Positions 39,701 through 51,394 of a stretch of DNA of 64,000 bases are shown here, piece by piece. The notes below the pieces were generated by a model that searched no databases, was not told where the DNA came from, and was given only the letters and a program-made list of their open reading frames with translations. Numbering within the stretch: the first letter of the stretch is position 1; each line of letters opens with the position of its first letter. Made by a program: the position numbers and the translations under genes. Source of the stretch: Anabas testudineus (Eukaryota > Chordata > Actinopteri > Anabantiformes > Anabantidae); the NCBI RefSeq assembly GCF_900324465.2, contig NC_046627.1:8895610-8959609 (forward strand). The letters are read 5' to 3'.

Positions 39701-40268
39701 TTCACCCAAAAAAGACCCTAAAGAGGATCGGATCACTGCTCACAGACTATAATTCTGTTTCCATGTGTCTTTCAAGAGATGCTCATGACCCCAGTACTGG
39801 ACAACGCATGGAGAGAGAGGAAAGGGACAAGCTGTGGATTTCTGGATGTCTGGATCAGCAAGTCAACAGGAATGTAATGGAATAATGTTTCTCTGATTAC
39901 AGACTTCATTAAAGGGCTCGTCTTAAACCGTAATCCCTTCTCTTAGCATCAGAGAGACTAATAAGACAAAGCTCTGACAGAAGTGGATAACTGTAAACCA
40001 AAACCACTGAACATATGAATTCCCAGCACTCTTTTCTGGGTGCTGTGTAGAAAGGTCCGGCAGCTAAGGGGTAACTTGGAAGTTTAACCCCTCAGATCTT
40101 TCTTGATATGACAAAGGAATGAAATACGAAACAAGGAGTTTACCACAGCAAACAGTACTAAAAGGACGTAGGAATCCTTGTATTTAAACATCCAGATTCT
40201 TCCCCTGGCTGTAAAGTGGGAAAAGGGGTGTGTTCAGAGGTTCACCCCCACCACGGTGTCGCTCGCAG
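32606..40268 (+). other. Large intron before the B-box exon, no RING exon found
   Basis: About 7.7 kb. I searched by eye on the plus strand for the RING words of TRIM2/3 (CSICL, CLHTFCERCL, CPVCRQ, QNNFF) and found none. Contents include a (TG)n run at 35471-35498, a (CA)n run at 36746-36781, the repeat at 37640-37910 and a SINE-tail fragment at 34588-34640. A 188-codon frame at 38902-39468 and an acceptor-preceded frame at 39655-39885 resemble no known domain. Confidence 0.55.
37640..37910. repeat. Common teleost interspersed repeat, second long copy
   Basis: Same order of blocks as 31130-31400 (CTCAAGGCACTTTACAGTG, then CTCCAGCAGAACCAGGTTCA, then GCCTTGACCGG), moderately diverged. Confidence 0.75.
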
Positions 40269-43200
40269 ATGGAGGCCCACCAGCACTCCCCAGATAGCAG
40301 CAGTGAGGAGTGCACCGTCCTTGAGGCTCCGCCCGGCAAAAACACCTGCCCCCAACATGCAGGGAAGGTAGGAAACCACATACTGTAGTAACTCTATGTT
40401 GCTGGAAAGAAAGTGTTTGCTTTTGATGGCAACTTGCAAAGGCCTCTATAGATCCTTAGATTCTAGCAACTTGGGTTAATAACAACTCAAATACAAATAC
40501 ATGTCTTCAATGAGAAAATACTTGTGCATATACAATCTAAAGCACAAATCTTCAAAGTAATTTGCCATTCATGGTCACACCACTATGATATTTCATAGTG
40601 AACTGATTTCATTGCAAAAATCTAACCAAATTTTTTAAGCCATTTTTGGCATTTTATAAATTATTGTTAAATGCTATTGGCTACACTCTTTTCCTATTTC
40701 CTCGGAAGAGAGCATATTATCTTGTAGGATGATGTGCAAGGATTGTTGAAAGACTGACTGACAGGTCTGACAGATCTAGAAATATGAACCTGACTCATTT
40801 TAAAATAGTTCAAAACCTCATTATTTGTCACAACCGGTTTACGTTAGGTACATTTCAGTGCAAACACACAGTGATGCTAAAATCAAACAAAGAGGACTTA
40901 TTGATTATTGACATTTGAGCACTTAGTAGAATGAATTTAACTCCACCTGCTCCCTCTCTACCTCTATCTTCCACCCTCTCTCTCTCTTTCTCATTCTAAC
41001 CTTTTCATGTCTAGGTGGCTGACCTCTACTGTTCAGCCTGTGAATGTGCGCTGTGTGAGGACTGTGTGTCGGATCATGAAGAACACCCAAAGGTTCCCCT
41101 CAGCCAGGCCCTAGAGCAGCACCGCAGTAGCCTGCAGGAGAGACTGGGGGCAGTCCAGAACAGGTACGGATCGCATTTCCATACAGTCATTCAGACAAAA
41201 TCAATTAAAGCACAAACACATGCAAGTCATCTCATGTCATTTCCTTTTCTGTTTGACTCGTCTTTATTGTGAGTCTTGCATCTATAACTAGCACCAAGTG
41301 TAATGAGAACATACTGTTGTTTTTTTTGCTACTTTTTGGTACGTACACTGACTAAATTGTAATTAAAGCCAATGCTTCTATCTCCTTTATGGATAGTAAT
41401 GACTTCAATGTCACTGTGATGTCTTAAGTTGTAATATTTGTTCTAGAACTACACATAACCAGTAGGGGGCACTAGGATCAAACTGAACTTCCATTAATAT
41501 TTGGTTTTCATTCAAGTTCAAAGACATGTGCTTTGCAAATACTGTAAACCCTGTAAGGATGACAGCATAAATTGGCTGTTTAAAAAAAAAGCTAATAAAA
41601 AGGTGTAGTTTCAGACTGATTGGTAAAATAAACATTAAGATTAGCAACATTTAACCTATGAAAATACTATAAAATACTCCATTACAATTAAATATCTTGT
41701 ATTCAAATCTTATTTAAGTCTTACAAGTAAAAGCAAATAATTTCTGCTATATGTGTTATATAATAAACATGAATACAGTTAATTACCAATAATATCTATA
41801 TTTAGATTTTGAAGTTGAAGCTAAATTCCAACAAATACAGTACAAGGGAAGATGAGAGGCTGACATCTGGAGGACAGCCAGGGAAATGCAATACACAATA
41901 GCAAAAAAAATAAATAAATAAAATGAAAAAAATCATATCCCCTCCCCACTGCAGTGCTTTTAGCTTTGCATAAGCAATTTATTTTTGCTCTCCTGACAGT
42001 ATGTCTTGCAAGCACACACACTAGCAATTTATCACAAGGAACAAACTGCAAATTCAGACTTGGTTGCACATGCTCAGAATGGTAAAGAGAGAATTAACAA
42101 AGCTTTTCCTGGTTTGAAAAATTAAGGGTGTTCTGCGAATGTGTCACAATGAAACAAACAATTAGACATTTAGCTGAATTTTCTTTTCACCTTTAAATCC
42201 CTTTTTTCCTCTATGTGTACCTCACTAGACTCCCTCAGATCTCAGATGCCCTGACCTTCATTAAAGAGATCCTCCAACAGCTGACCAATCAGAGAGGTTC
42301 CATTGAAGAGGACATCCAATCAAGTTTTGAGGACTTGCATAAGCAACTGGATGTTCGGAAGAGTGTTCTACTGATGGAGCTGGAGGTCACATATGGGCTC
42401 AAACAGAAGGTGCACATGTCTAGCTTGTAGATTTTGGGGAACCTGGCAAAGTTTAAGTTTATATGACTGATTATTACTTCTCACTCTTATTTTGTTATGG
42501 TCATAGAACAATGTAGGATAATCCTCAAATGTCATCTCTCTCTGTCTCTAGGTCCTCCAGGCCCAGGTGGACAGCCTTTCCAGGGGAGAGGGGGACATCA
42601 TTGCCACCTGTACCCAGACAGAGGAAGCCTTGGCTGGGGAGGCATGCGTAGCAAGCCTGCAGGTGGAGCGGGAGCTAGGGGAGAGGCTGGTAGAGCTGGC
42701 CAGTCTCCGCCTACCATATCAGCCAGAGGAGAATGACCAGCTGGATCTCCAGCTGGAGACTGACGGGATGAGGAAGTCCATACACAACTTGGGGACGATT
42801 GTTACGACCAGGTGAAACCCTGCTAACACAAAAATCAACCCTAACGCAAGTATTTTCCAATTTAACATTATTTGACCCACCCTTGTCTTACTTGTCTACC
42901 TCAGTGCGGTGGCAAGCCAGAGTGAGGCTATGGGTGCAGGACTGGAGCAGTGCATTGTGGGACACCCTGCCTCTGTTACCATAGTGACAAGAGACAAGTC
43001 AGGGGGAGCCTGTAAGAGTGGAAATGCGATTCTGTCAGCTGAGGTTTGTTTTATGCCCACATTCAGATACAATTTGAGCTGTTCTGTGGTATCACAAATA
43101 TTTATAAAGACTTACCCATGTGTTTTTACAGGTATTCACCCCTGATGGCAGCATAGTAGACGGCGAAATAGTGGACCACAAGAATGGGACATATGAATTT

Positions 43201-45306
43201 GTGTACACGGTGCCAAAGGAAGGCGACTTCTCATTGGCTCTACGTCTCTATGACCAGCACATCAAAGGAAGTCCCTTCAAACTGACCGTCACTAGGGCTT
43301 TTGAGACAGAAGTAGAGGTGGGTGGGTAGTGTATATGCACTGGACAACTTATGGACAATGCCTTTCAGTCTCAGCTTTGATGTACAGTACAAGTAAAGAC
43401 CTCTTTACACTGTATTCTGACTTTATTTTTATCTCTTCAGGTGTCTCCCTCAACCACCACAGCTACCAACTCAGCAGCCAATGCCACCCCATCCACAGGC
43501 TCTTCTGAAGGAGCAAAGAGACGAGGAAAGTCCCCCGGCCAGAAGAAGAAGGGCTCCAAGAGGGCAAGTAGTGCTCTGGGCACCCCAAGACGCAAAACCC
43601 AAAACCCCATTGAAGACGACCTCATCTTCAGGATCGGTGAGAATTTAGTGCAGACAAACCAGGAGATTTGGGTACATTTCTAACGTGGTTTTGACTGTAC
43701 TGCTGTCTGCCATGTTGCTAATTATCCTTAAAAAATGTTTCGATGAACATGGTGAAAACATAGACAGAGTTACCACAACATAAACAAATACTGGCTGAAA
43801 AACTGACAGCATGTTAAAGCTGCTGCTTGAAATAGTTTTTTATTTTGTTATATTTTATTTTATCGCTCTCTTCAGGAACAAAAGGGCGAAACAAAGGAGA
43901 GTTTACTAACCTTCAAGGAGTGGCTGCATCTTCCAGTGGCAGGATACTGATTGCTGACAGCAACAATCAGTGTGTCCAGGTAAAACACAGTTTGCCCAGT
44001 CCTTATATCCTCATCTTATTAAAATGATGATGTAGAAGCTAAGCACTGCATTATGTCTAACTATTATCTTCATATCCCAGATTTTCTCCAATGAGGGGGA
44101 ATTTAAGAGTCGTTTTGGAGTGCGGGGACGATCGCCAGGGCAACTGCAGCGCCCCACAGGTGTGGCCGTGCACCCCAGTGGTGACATCATTATTGCCGAC
44201 TATGACAATAAATGGGTCAGCATATTCTCCTGTGAGGGAAAGTTTAAGGTTGGTGTGCCTTTAACTTTGAAGCGAATTAAAAGTTTTGTCGAATCATTCT
44301 TTGTATTTACTGGTTGTGCTTGCTGTCCATTAGGCAAAGCTTGGCTCCGGAAGACTTATGGGACCAAAGGGCGTATCTGTGGACCAGAATGGTCACGTGA
44401 TTGTGGTGGACAATAAGGCGTGTACTGTCTTCATCTTCCAGCTGACCGGCAAGCTCATTACCAAGTTTGGTAGTCGCGGCAATGGTGACAAGCAGTTTGC
44501 AGGTAGTTCATGTTTAGAGATATGAAATGTCTGAAATGTTTGAATATATATTAATTACTGAAAGTTGTTCAATGTAAGTACCAGCTAAGTGTAAGTGGTG
44601 AAAACAGCTGAGGTGTCAGCAGAGGTGCAGTGAAAACGCAGCCTGATTTTGTTGTTTTCTGTGTTCCTGTTCCTAAGGTCCACACTTTGCAGCAGTGAAC
44701 CAGAACAATGAGATCATTGTGACTGACTTTCATAACCACTCAGTCAAGGTACTAACTAAGCAATAACACAATATGGTCTAGATCCATTTCAAATTAAAAG
44801 ATGCCTTTAATGTTATCTGAAGGAACAGGTGGATATTTAATTTGCTGTTCATTGAGACCTAAAACATATACCATGAATATGATTTCTAATATCTTTCTCT
44901 ACCTCTGTCTTGGACAGGTTTTCACCCCTGAGGGAGAGCTGGTGTTAAAATTTGGCTCTAATGGTGAGGGAAACGGTCAGTTCAATGCTCCCACTGGTGT
45001 TGCTGTCGATGTTAATGGAAACATCATTGTAGCTGACTGGGGTAACAGTAGAATACAGGTACAGCAATGCCTCTCAAGCTGTAATGGTCACATTGTTTTT
45101 CCTAGAAAATAATTATGAAAACCCATTTTTATCCTGTGTCCAAACATTTCCAGGTGTTTGATGGCACTGGCTCCTTCCTCTCATACATCAACACATCGGC
45201 GGACCCGCTGTATGGACCCCAAGGTCTGGCTCTGACTTCAGACGGGCATGTGGTAGTGGCTGACTCAGGCAACCACTGCTTCAAAGTCTATCGCTACCTA
45301 CAATGA
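40269..45306 (+). CDS. trim2: TRIM2-type protein: B-box, coiled coil, filamin, NHL (no RING seen)
   Basis: Thirteen exons: 40269-40367, 41015-41163, 42229-42409, 42552-42811, 42905-43043, 43132-43317, 43441-43636, 43876-43979, 44081-44248, 44334-44502, 44678-44748, 44918-45058 and 45154-45306. They encode 671 residues in continuous phase. The B-box runs CPQH, then [15 protein letters not shown] coiled coil follows, then a filamin/ABP280 repeat ([20 protein letters not shown]), a basic Ser-rich linker, and six NHL blades ([44 protein letters not shown]) ending [14 protein letters not shown]2 ubiquitinates neuronal substrates such as neurofilament light and the pro-apoptotic Bim. TRIM2 and TRIM3 normally start with a RING of about 80 residues. 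Exon 40269 begins at the codon matching the residue just after that region (MEA..), and no upstream RING exon is visible. The NHL half is very well conserved; B-box and coiled coil diverge more. Neighbouring RNF175 favours TRIM2 over TRIM3. Confidence 0.93.
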
Positions 45307-48300
45307 TGGAGGATTGGGTAGAGAAGTGAAATGGAGGCAGGAGAGATGGGCCCAGTGAGCAGTTGTTGGAGTGTGAAGATACAATGTCAAAATTTTGGGA
45401 ATTCTTGCATGAACCTCTATCACTGCCTGTAACAATTGAAGAAGAGATGGATACAAAATAGTTGGAAGCAAAGACGATAGATTATAAGTTACCATCATTA
45501 CATTATTAGAACCGCAGTGGCAATATGATGTGGTTTTAAGATCTTTGTTATTGGTCTTTGAACAACATCTTCTTAGAAGGCTAAAGGCGGCTGAGTTGCA
45601 GAGTTGTGAGCTCGAACAGAACGAAAATTTGCAATCTCCATGCAAATTTAATAAGTATTACTGAATGAGATACACAAGAGATGCAAAGGTTGGAGGGTGC
45701 GCTATCCAATGACAGATTCATGATGTCAAACTCTACAAGTCCTTCCTTCACCCAATTTGGCACTAGTACAACGCTGGAAGAGTGGCTGAAAATGGCTTCA
45801 AAAAGAACAACAGATTGCAAGAGTTGATGATGTTAACATCTTTAGAAACCACTGCTCCCTAAACCCACAAATGATGGTGGCTATGGGGATCACAAAGGCT
45901 TCAAAGGCTTCAAAGGCATGAAGAGAGGAATTTCAAAAAAGATTACCTGAAGGATTAAACGTTTTCTAAAGTTCTGCCTTCACATATTGTATGTATGCAG
46001 ACAAAACAACGGACAGTGAGCTAAAAGAGGCCTTTGTCTTGGTTTGACATAATTTTGTTTACTCCATGCCATTTCCACAGATTTCCCTTAAACCTTTTGT
46101 ACCAACATCTGCTCTAACATTTGGAAACTAATATTAGCTAGCAAGTCTTAGGACTTGGCTGGCTGCCCTTGAAGACAACACTTTACTGTAAACTGGTCCA
46201 GCAGTAGCATACTGTAGTTTTAGAAGGAAACAACAGTAAATGTGCAAATCCATAAATAAGATACACAAAAAGTGCTAAAAGTGGGTATTTCCTCAGCCAA
46301 ATTTCCATTGACTACATTGTCATATGTCACAATAAATTGTTTTTAGATCAAGACATTGGCCACTTTCAGCCTGTTGTTCATGGAATGTTTACTTTCTTTC
46401 TTGGCGTATGCTTGTATTATTTACAATTGTTATACAGCAGATTAATCATTAGAAATGATTGCTTGACTGTGATTCTGATTGTCTGAATGATAGATTTATT
46501 TGGTTGATTGACATAGCTTTGAGAGAAGCAGCATTGCCTATTTACGCTTGTTTTAGGTGTTAATATATTTTTTTCCCGAGAAATCTGTTGCAAGGAGGAA
46601 AAAAAATCTATAAAATCTAACTTATATATTTGTGAGAATACCTTTAATATTATCATGTGAAATATTCAGAGTAATCAACATATTTGGAATCAACATTTTA
46701 CCACGCTCGTTTCTGCTCGCAATCTCTGTTGGGAAGACAAGAAGCTGGAGGATGGAAAACCAGAATGTTTCAAGTCACTTTTCATTCTTCGACCATTTCC
46801 GGTGCTGTCGCTCGCTTGTGCAATTTCACGTTCCGTCATCACCAGTGAAACAAAACCTCAGTGTTCTAGAAGCATGCCGCTAACATCGAACATCCCTGAT
46901 TCCAAATGCAAGCTCCCATTTGACACATAGTTCATCCACAACCAAGTAGATTTACAGTCATGTTAAGTACAGTGTAGGACGAAAAGTAATTGAAACTACA
47001 AAGCATTTACGAAGTCATTTTGGAAAAGTGCAAAGTGATAATAATATAAAGCATTTACATCAACTATTAAATAGGAAAACTAGATTTAAGTTACTCACAT
47101 TAACAATGGTTTGGAGAGTTTAACCTGCATCTTTCATTTACAGAAAACATCTTGTTGACTAACAGATGCTTGTGGTGTCAGTGATTTACACAATGTTGTC
47201 TTTAATAAAACAGGAAGTAAAAACAGCTATTAGTAACATAAATATACTACAATCACAACCGAACAAACGTCTACTCAATAGAAGTTATTACCATATTATG
47301 AGTTCTTTATTTATTCATTTATTCATTTTAATATTTTTTTGATTGTGTTCCACCATGTGCATTACAGTTCTTAAGTGCCCATTATATTTCTCCTTTTGAT
47401 ACATCTTGTCTGTGTTAACTTAAAACATGGCGTTGGTATTTGATATGTTTTTTATTGGCTTAATGTAAGGAGACAAATGAGTGTTTAAAGTTTTACTGTA
47501 TCATTTTTTGGTAAAATGAAGGTTGTCCTGATGTGGGGGAAAAAAATAAACAAGCTAGCAAGTTACCAAAAATAGCTTGTTAGCGTAGCATTTCTGATGG
47601 AAACCAGTGGCTACTTTTACCACCAAGCTAATTAGCTGTACGCATGACTACAGTACAAGAATGACCAACTGTATAGATCATTACTTGCTGGTGTTCAGGC
47701 CATTAGGTTTCAATAACTAGCACTGTATTTTGTAAGATATGGTGAAAGTACTTAAAGCTAACTCTATAGTTTTGGTCGTTTTTAGACACTGGTTTCAATC
47801 CTAATGCTAACTGTCGCTTTGACAGATATCAAATATTTTTTATGCAAGTGAAATACAACAAGTACATGTTTAATAAAGATAATACACCAATCAGCCACAA
47901 CATTAAACCCACATGGTGGTGTTAAAGTGTCCGTTTGTGGCTGATCAGCCCCACAGACAAGCTGCAAAGCACAGCATGTTTGACAACTGTTCACCACGTC
48001 CAGCATGAGATTGTTTCTATAATGATGCCGTGGTCTTCGGCAATATTAATACCACAACGTGGTGGTAATGTTGTAGCTGATCAGTCCAGATTAAATTGAC
48101 AGAGCTCACCTTTTCCATAAGTTGTGTCAGGACAGTGACGTCAAGAGTCCGTCAAAAGTGCCAGTTGCCCAATAGCATTATTAAGGTTCACATTTCGCTC
48201 ATCAACAACAAACTGAGAGATTTGTTGGCTCTATTGATTGTTTCAACAAAACCAGGCCATTTTCTTACAGTGATCTGGGCCTTGTATGCTGGAGATTCAG

Positions 48301-48760
48301 CCTTAATGTCAGTGATACACATGAATGTTGTTTCAAAGTTGATATGGTGAAATTGCCTTTGAGTAATGTTGATTTATATGTGTGCAAGATGTAGCCATTC
48401 AAACCGTTTAAAACATCAATAGTTTAATCGCAGACTACACATCCATTTGAGGGAAAAAGAAAGAGCCCCCAAATCAACACAGCGGAAATATACTGCATTC
48501 ATCATTTCTTGGTTGTGTATCATTATCAGTTCACATCAGCAGCATGACATGAACAAATATGTACATCAGTTTTGTTTTTTCCTCAGATGGAGATGTAGTG
48601 TTTTGAAACACTGATTAATTCCTTACAGTGTCACTTGCCTGCTTTTTCTCTCTGTGTATTTACTATCTGTTGTGTCTGTTCACTGTTATGGACTGTCTCC
48701 TATTCACACACACACTCAACGCTGAAATAAAGCATCGATTCCAACATGGACGCCTTTTGT
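45307..48760 (+). other. Long 3' UTR of the TRIM2-type gene
   Basis: No coding signal from the stop to AATAAA at 48726-48731. The 3.4-kb length matches the long UTRs typical of neuronal TRIM2/3. It contains a small inverted-repeat element at 47886-48088. Confidence 0.5.
47886..48088. mobile_element. Small non-autonomous DNA transposon (MITE)
   Basis: The left end CCAATCAGCCACAACATTA is mirrored at the right by TAATGTTGTAGCTGATCAG. There is no coding capacity. The sequence type (ATCAGCCACAACATTA) is a repeat seen widely in fish genomes. Confidence 0.65.
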
Positions 48761-50470
48761 AGTGGTTTGGTTTTGTGAAAACTCTGCATATATTGAAAGA
48801 TCCTAAAAAAAACACAAGAATGCATCTAAATAAATGCACATTTTTATATGCCACATGTGCCACCTGTATCTAAATCTAAACCTTCCTGTTCAAATATTTA
48901 CTGAGAACCATTGTTCTTCTTCTGTTCATTCATTCATGCATATTATGCATACTTATTTAGTAACAGCATAGTTTCCCATACAACTCTTCAGTTTATCCAC
49001 TTAAAAGAGGAAGGTGGAAAAATATGCACTTAGTGGAGTAATGATAATCCTACTATATACTGACCTTGAGTGATCATAAGCACAGCTCACTCCTATTTTA
49101 CAGTGTTATTTTTTTTAGATTATTAAAGTATATACAAAAAAATGCTATACAAAAAAATGTATTGCTATGTTAACAACTTTGAGATGGATTTAGACCATCA
49201 TACAAAAGCATTAGACTCCAATACTCTTGAATGTAAATGTAGGTTCACAAGTCTTTTTTGCTTGGTATTTGTGGACCGGTTTCTTGTATTTTCACCTCCT
49301 TATGACCATCTAATTTTGATCCTTGTGTTTTCTTTATCTGATCCATTTATGACCACGATAATGATACAAACCGAGAGTGTACATGCTTCATACATGCTTC
49401 CCAAGTAACATTTTGCTCTCTACTTGCAGTTAGCACCACAGAATTATAGTGATGGGATGCAAAAAAACAAACAAACAAAACAAAAAAAAAAACTGGAAGC
49501 TACTTTATTTTCGAAATTTTATGCATGCATTAACTTCCACCCAGAAATCTCTGAGGGCAAACATTAATATGTAGCTACATTTAACTGGTTAAATTGCATT
49601 AACATTACACTCTTTATTTAAAGGTTTGCCAGCTATCGCTCTATGTGGAATACAGGAAGTGATGTTGCCTTGTATTCTTTTAGATAGATAATGGATAATA
49701 CAGGATAATAATAATTACATAATTTTTTGATCCCCATGGAAAAGTTGTTATTGAACAGCTGCACATATTGTACATGTGGTCATGTAGGACTAAGTACACC
49801 ACAGATGCTCTAAAAGCTCAACATCCTGTTATATGATTATTTCTGTATCTGCCCTCTCAATAACCCAGTTCAACCTGTGTTTCATCACGCAGCAGCTACT
49901 TTGTTGTTTCTGAAGTCACCAAATGAACCTCCACCCACATCCCTTCACTGCAGGCAAATGAAGACACAATTTATCTGCAGCATGAGAAAACAAAATCAAT
50001 AATATTAATAATGTGATCATTTGTGGTTCTGTAACATGCAAAGACGTTTAATTCATAAGACACACCTACATCAACAATATTTCTCTACTGACAGGACACC
50101 TGTGTATGGCAGTCTCCTGTGAGCTCCGTCAATATACAAAAAATTAATAATAAGAAAATTCTACTGACAAGGTTGGTCTTTTTTAATTAAATTTTTCAGA
50201 TTACATGTGACAAACACATTCAAAACTAATCTTCTGTTTTCATTGTTGCTATGACTATGACTTTTCTCCTGTTTGTGGGAAGCAGGAAACCTTTAGATTT
50301 TTTTTTTGTTACTATATTGGATTCAGTTTAAACCTGTCCCATTGATTCAGTAGACTGTTTAAATGGTTGTATAGAACCTGGCAAAATTGACCCTCAACGT
50401 CTAGTCATGACTTCACAAACAATTTCTGGTAACACTTTTTTAAACTACTATTATTTCTTGTACTATTTCA
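48760..50470. other. Intergenic stretch before the receptor cluster
   Basis: AT-rich; a plus-strand frame at 49142-49408 has no recognisable features. It probably contains the untranslated first exon of the receptor at 50477, whose donor I could not place. Confidence 0.45.
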
Positions 50471-50476
50471 CAGGTC

Positions 50477-51394
50477 ATGTCTGTCAGCTTCTTCTCTCCC
50501 CACAGTCTTACCCTTCACCCCTCTCCCCTTACCTCCTTCACCAACTCTTCCCTCTTTCCTACCCTGAGGATGTGCTACCAATACCATTCAGCTGCTATTA
50601 TCTACCCTTTGTTCACCCTCACTAACACCCTCATCCTCCTCCCTCTCCACATCCTTGTTATCTACATTGGTGTCCAACAATGGCGGAATCAATGCTCCGC
50701 GGGTGGTGTGATACGAATAAGCAACATTGACTTCTTCACCTACAACGTGGTCACACTAAATGGCCTTGGATCTTTGGCTTTAATCCTTTTCAGTTATGGC
50801 ATTTCTACAGACAGGAAGGAGATGATCACAGCGGCTGTTTATGTGTTCGGCATGTATTTACCTGGACAGGTGTTGTTTGACTGCTTAACCTGCATGGAGC
50901 GCTACCTGGCTGTTGTTCACCCCATAATCTACCTCCGCCAGAGAGAAAAAGGTGCAGTCAGGATCCGAAACATCTGCACTGGATGTGTTTGGCTGTCCTG
51001 CTTTGGATGTCTGGGTGTAGGAGCTTGTTACTCCCCATCTTTTCCCAATATCCAATTTATTTGCCTCTTGGGATTTTCTATACTCATTGTATTATACTGC
51101 AGTCTCTCTGTTCTCCACATTCTAAATCGCCCAGGGCCAGGAAAGAGGGGCCGCGACAGAGATGGGTTTGATCAATCAAAGCGGAGAGCCTTCCGTATCA
51201 TTGTGAACATATTGGGAACATTGTTATTAAGATTTCTTGGACTTTTTCTTAGTTTTGGCTTGTCAAACATAGTATCAGTGCATGAAAATGCATGTTTGTT
51301 CATGAATTTTGGAGTCTGGTTGACTCTCCCCAGCAGCCTGACTCTGCCCCTGCTGTTTTTGCAAAGAGCTGGGAAACTACCACGTTGCCAATGA
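50477..51394 (+). CDS. Atypical rhodopsin-like 7TM receptor 1
   Basis: 305 residues in one exon that starts just after the acceptor TTTCACAG, with the ATG 3 nt into the exon. Seven hydrophobic segments can be seen (about 45-68, 82-105, 118-142, 160-182, 195-218, 240-265 and 272-292). The third ends CMERYLAVVHP, the DRY-box position, with Met-Glu-Arg-Tyr. TM4 has the usual Trp (CVWLSCFG). TM6 lacks CWxP and TM7 lacks NPxxY, having WLTLPSSLTLPLLFLQRAGK instead. Loop 3 carries RPGPGKRGRDRDG and FDQSKRRAF, conserved in kind in all five receptors here. It is an integral plasma-membrane receptor by fold; I do not recognise its ligand or a named family. Confidence 0.85.
   Translation: MSVSFFSPHSLTLHPSPLTSFTNSSLFPTLRMCYQYHSAAIIYPLFTLTNTLILLPLHILVIYIGVQQWRNQCSAGGVIRISNIDFFTYNVVTLNGLGSLALILFSYGISTDRKEMITAAVYVFGMYLPGQVLFDCLTCMERYLAVVHPIIYLRQREKGAVRIRNICTGCVWLSCFGCLGVGACYSPSFPNIQFICLLGFSILIVLYCSLSVLHILNRPGPGKRGRDRDGFDQSKRRAFRIIVNILGTLLLRFLGLFLSFGLSNIVSVHENACLFMNFGVWLTLPSSLTLPLLFLQRAGKLPRCQ

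Noticed and set aside
45298-45820. Minus-strand open frames after the TRIM2 stop
   Set aside because: They lie in the 3' UTR and show no features of a protein.
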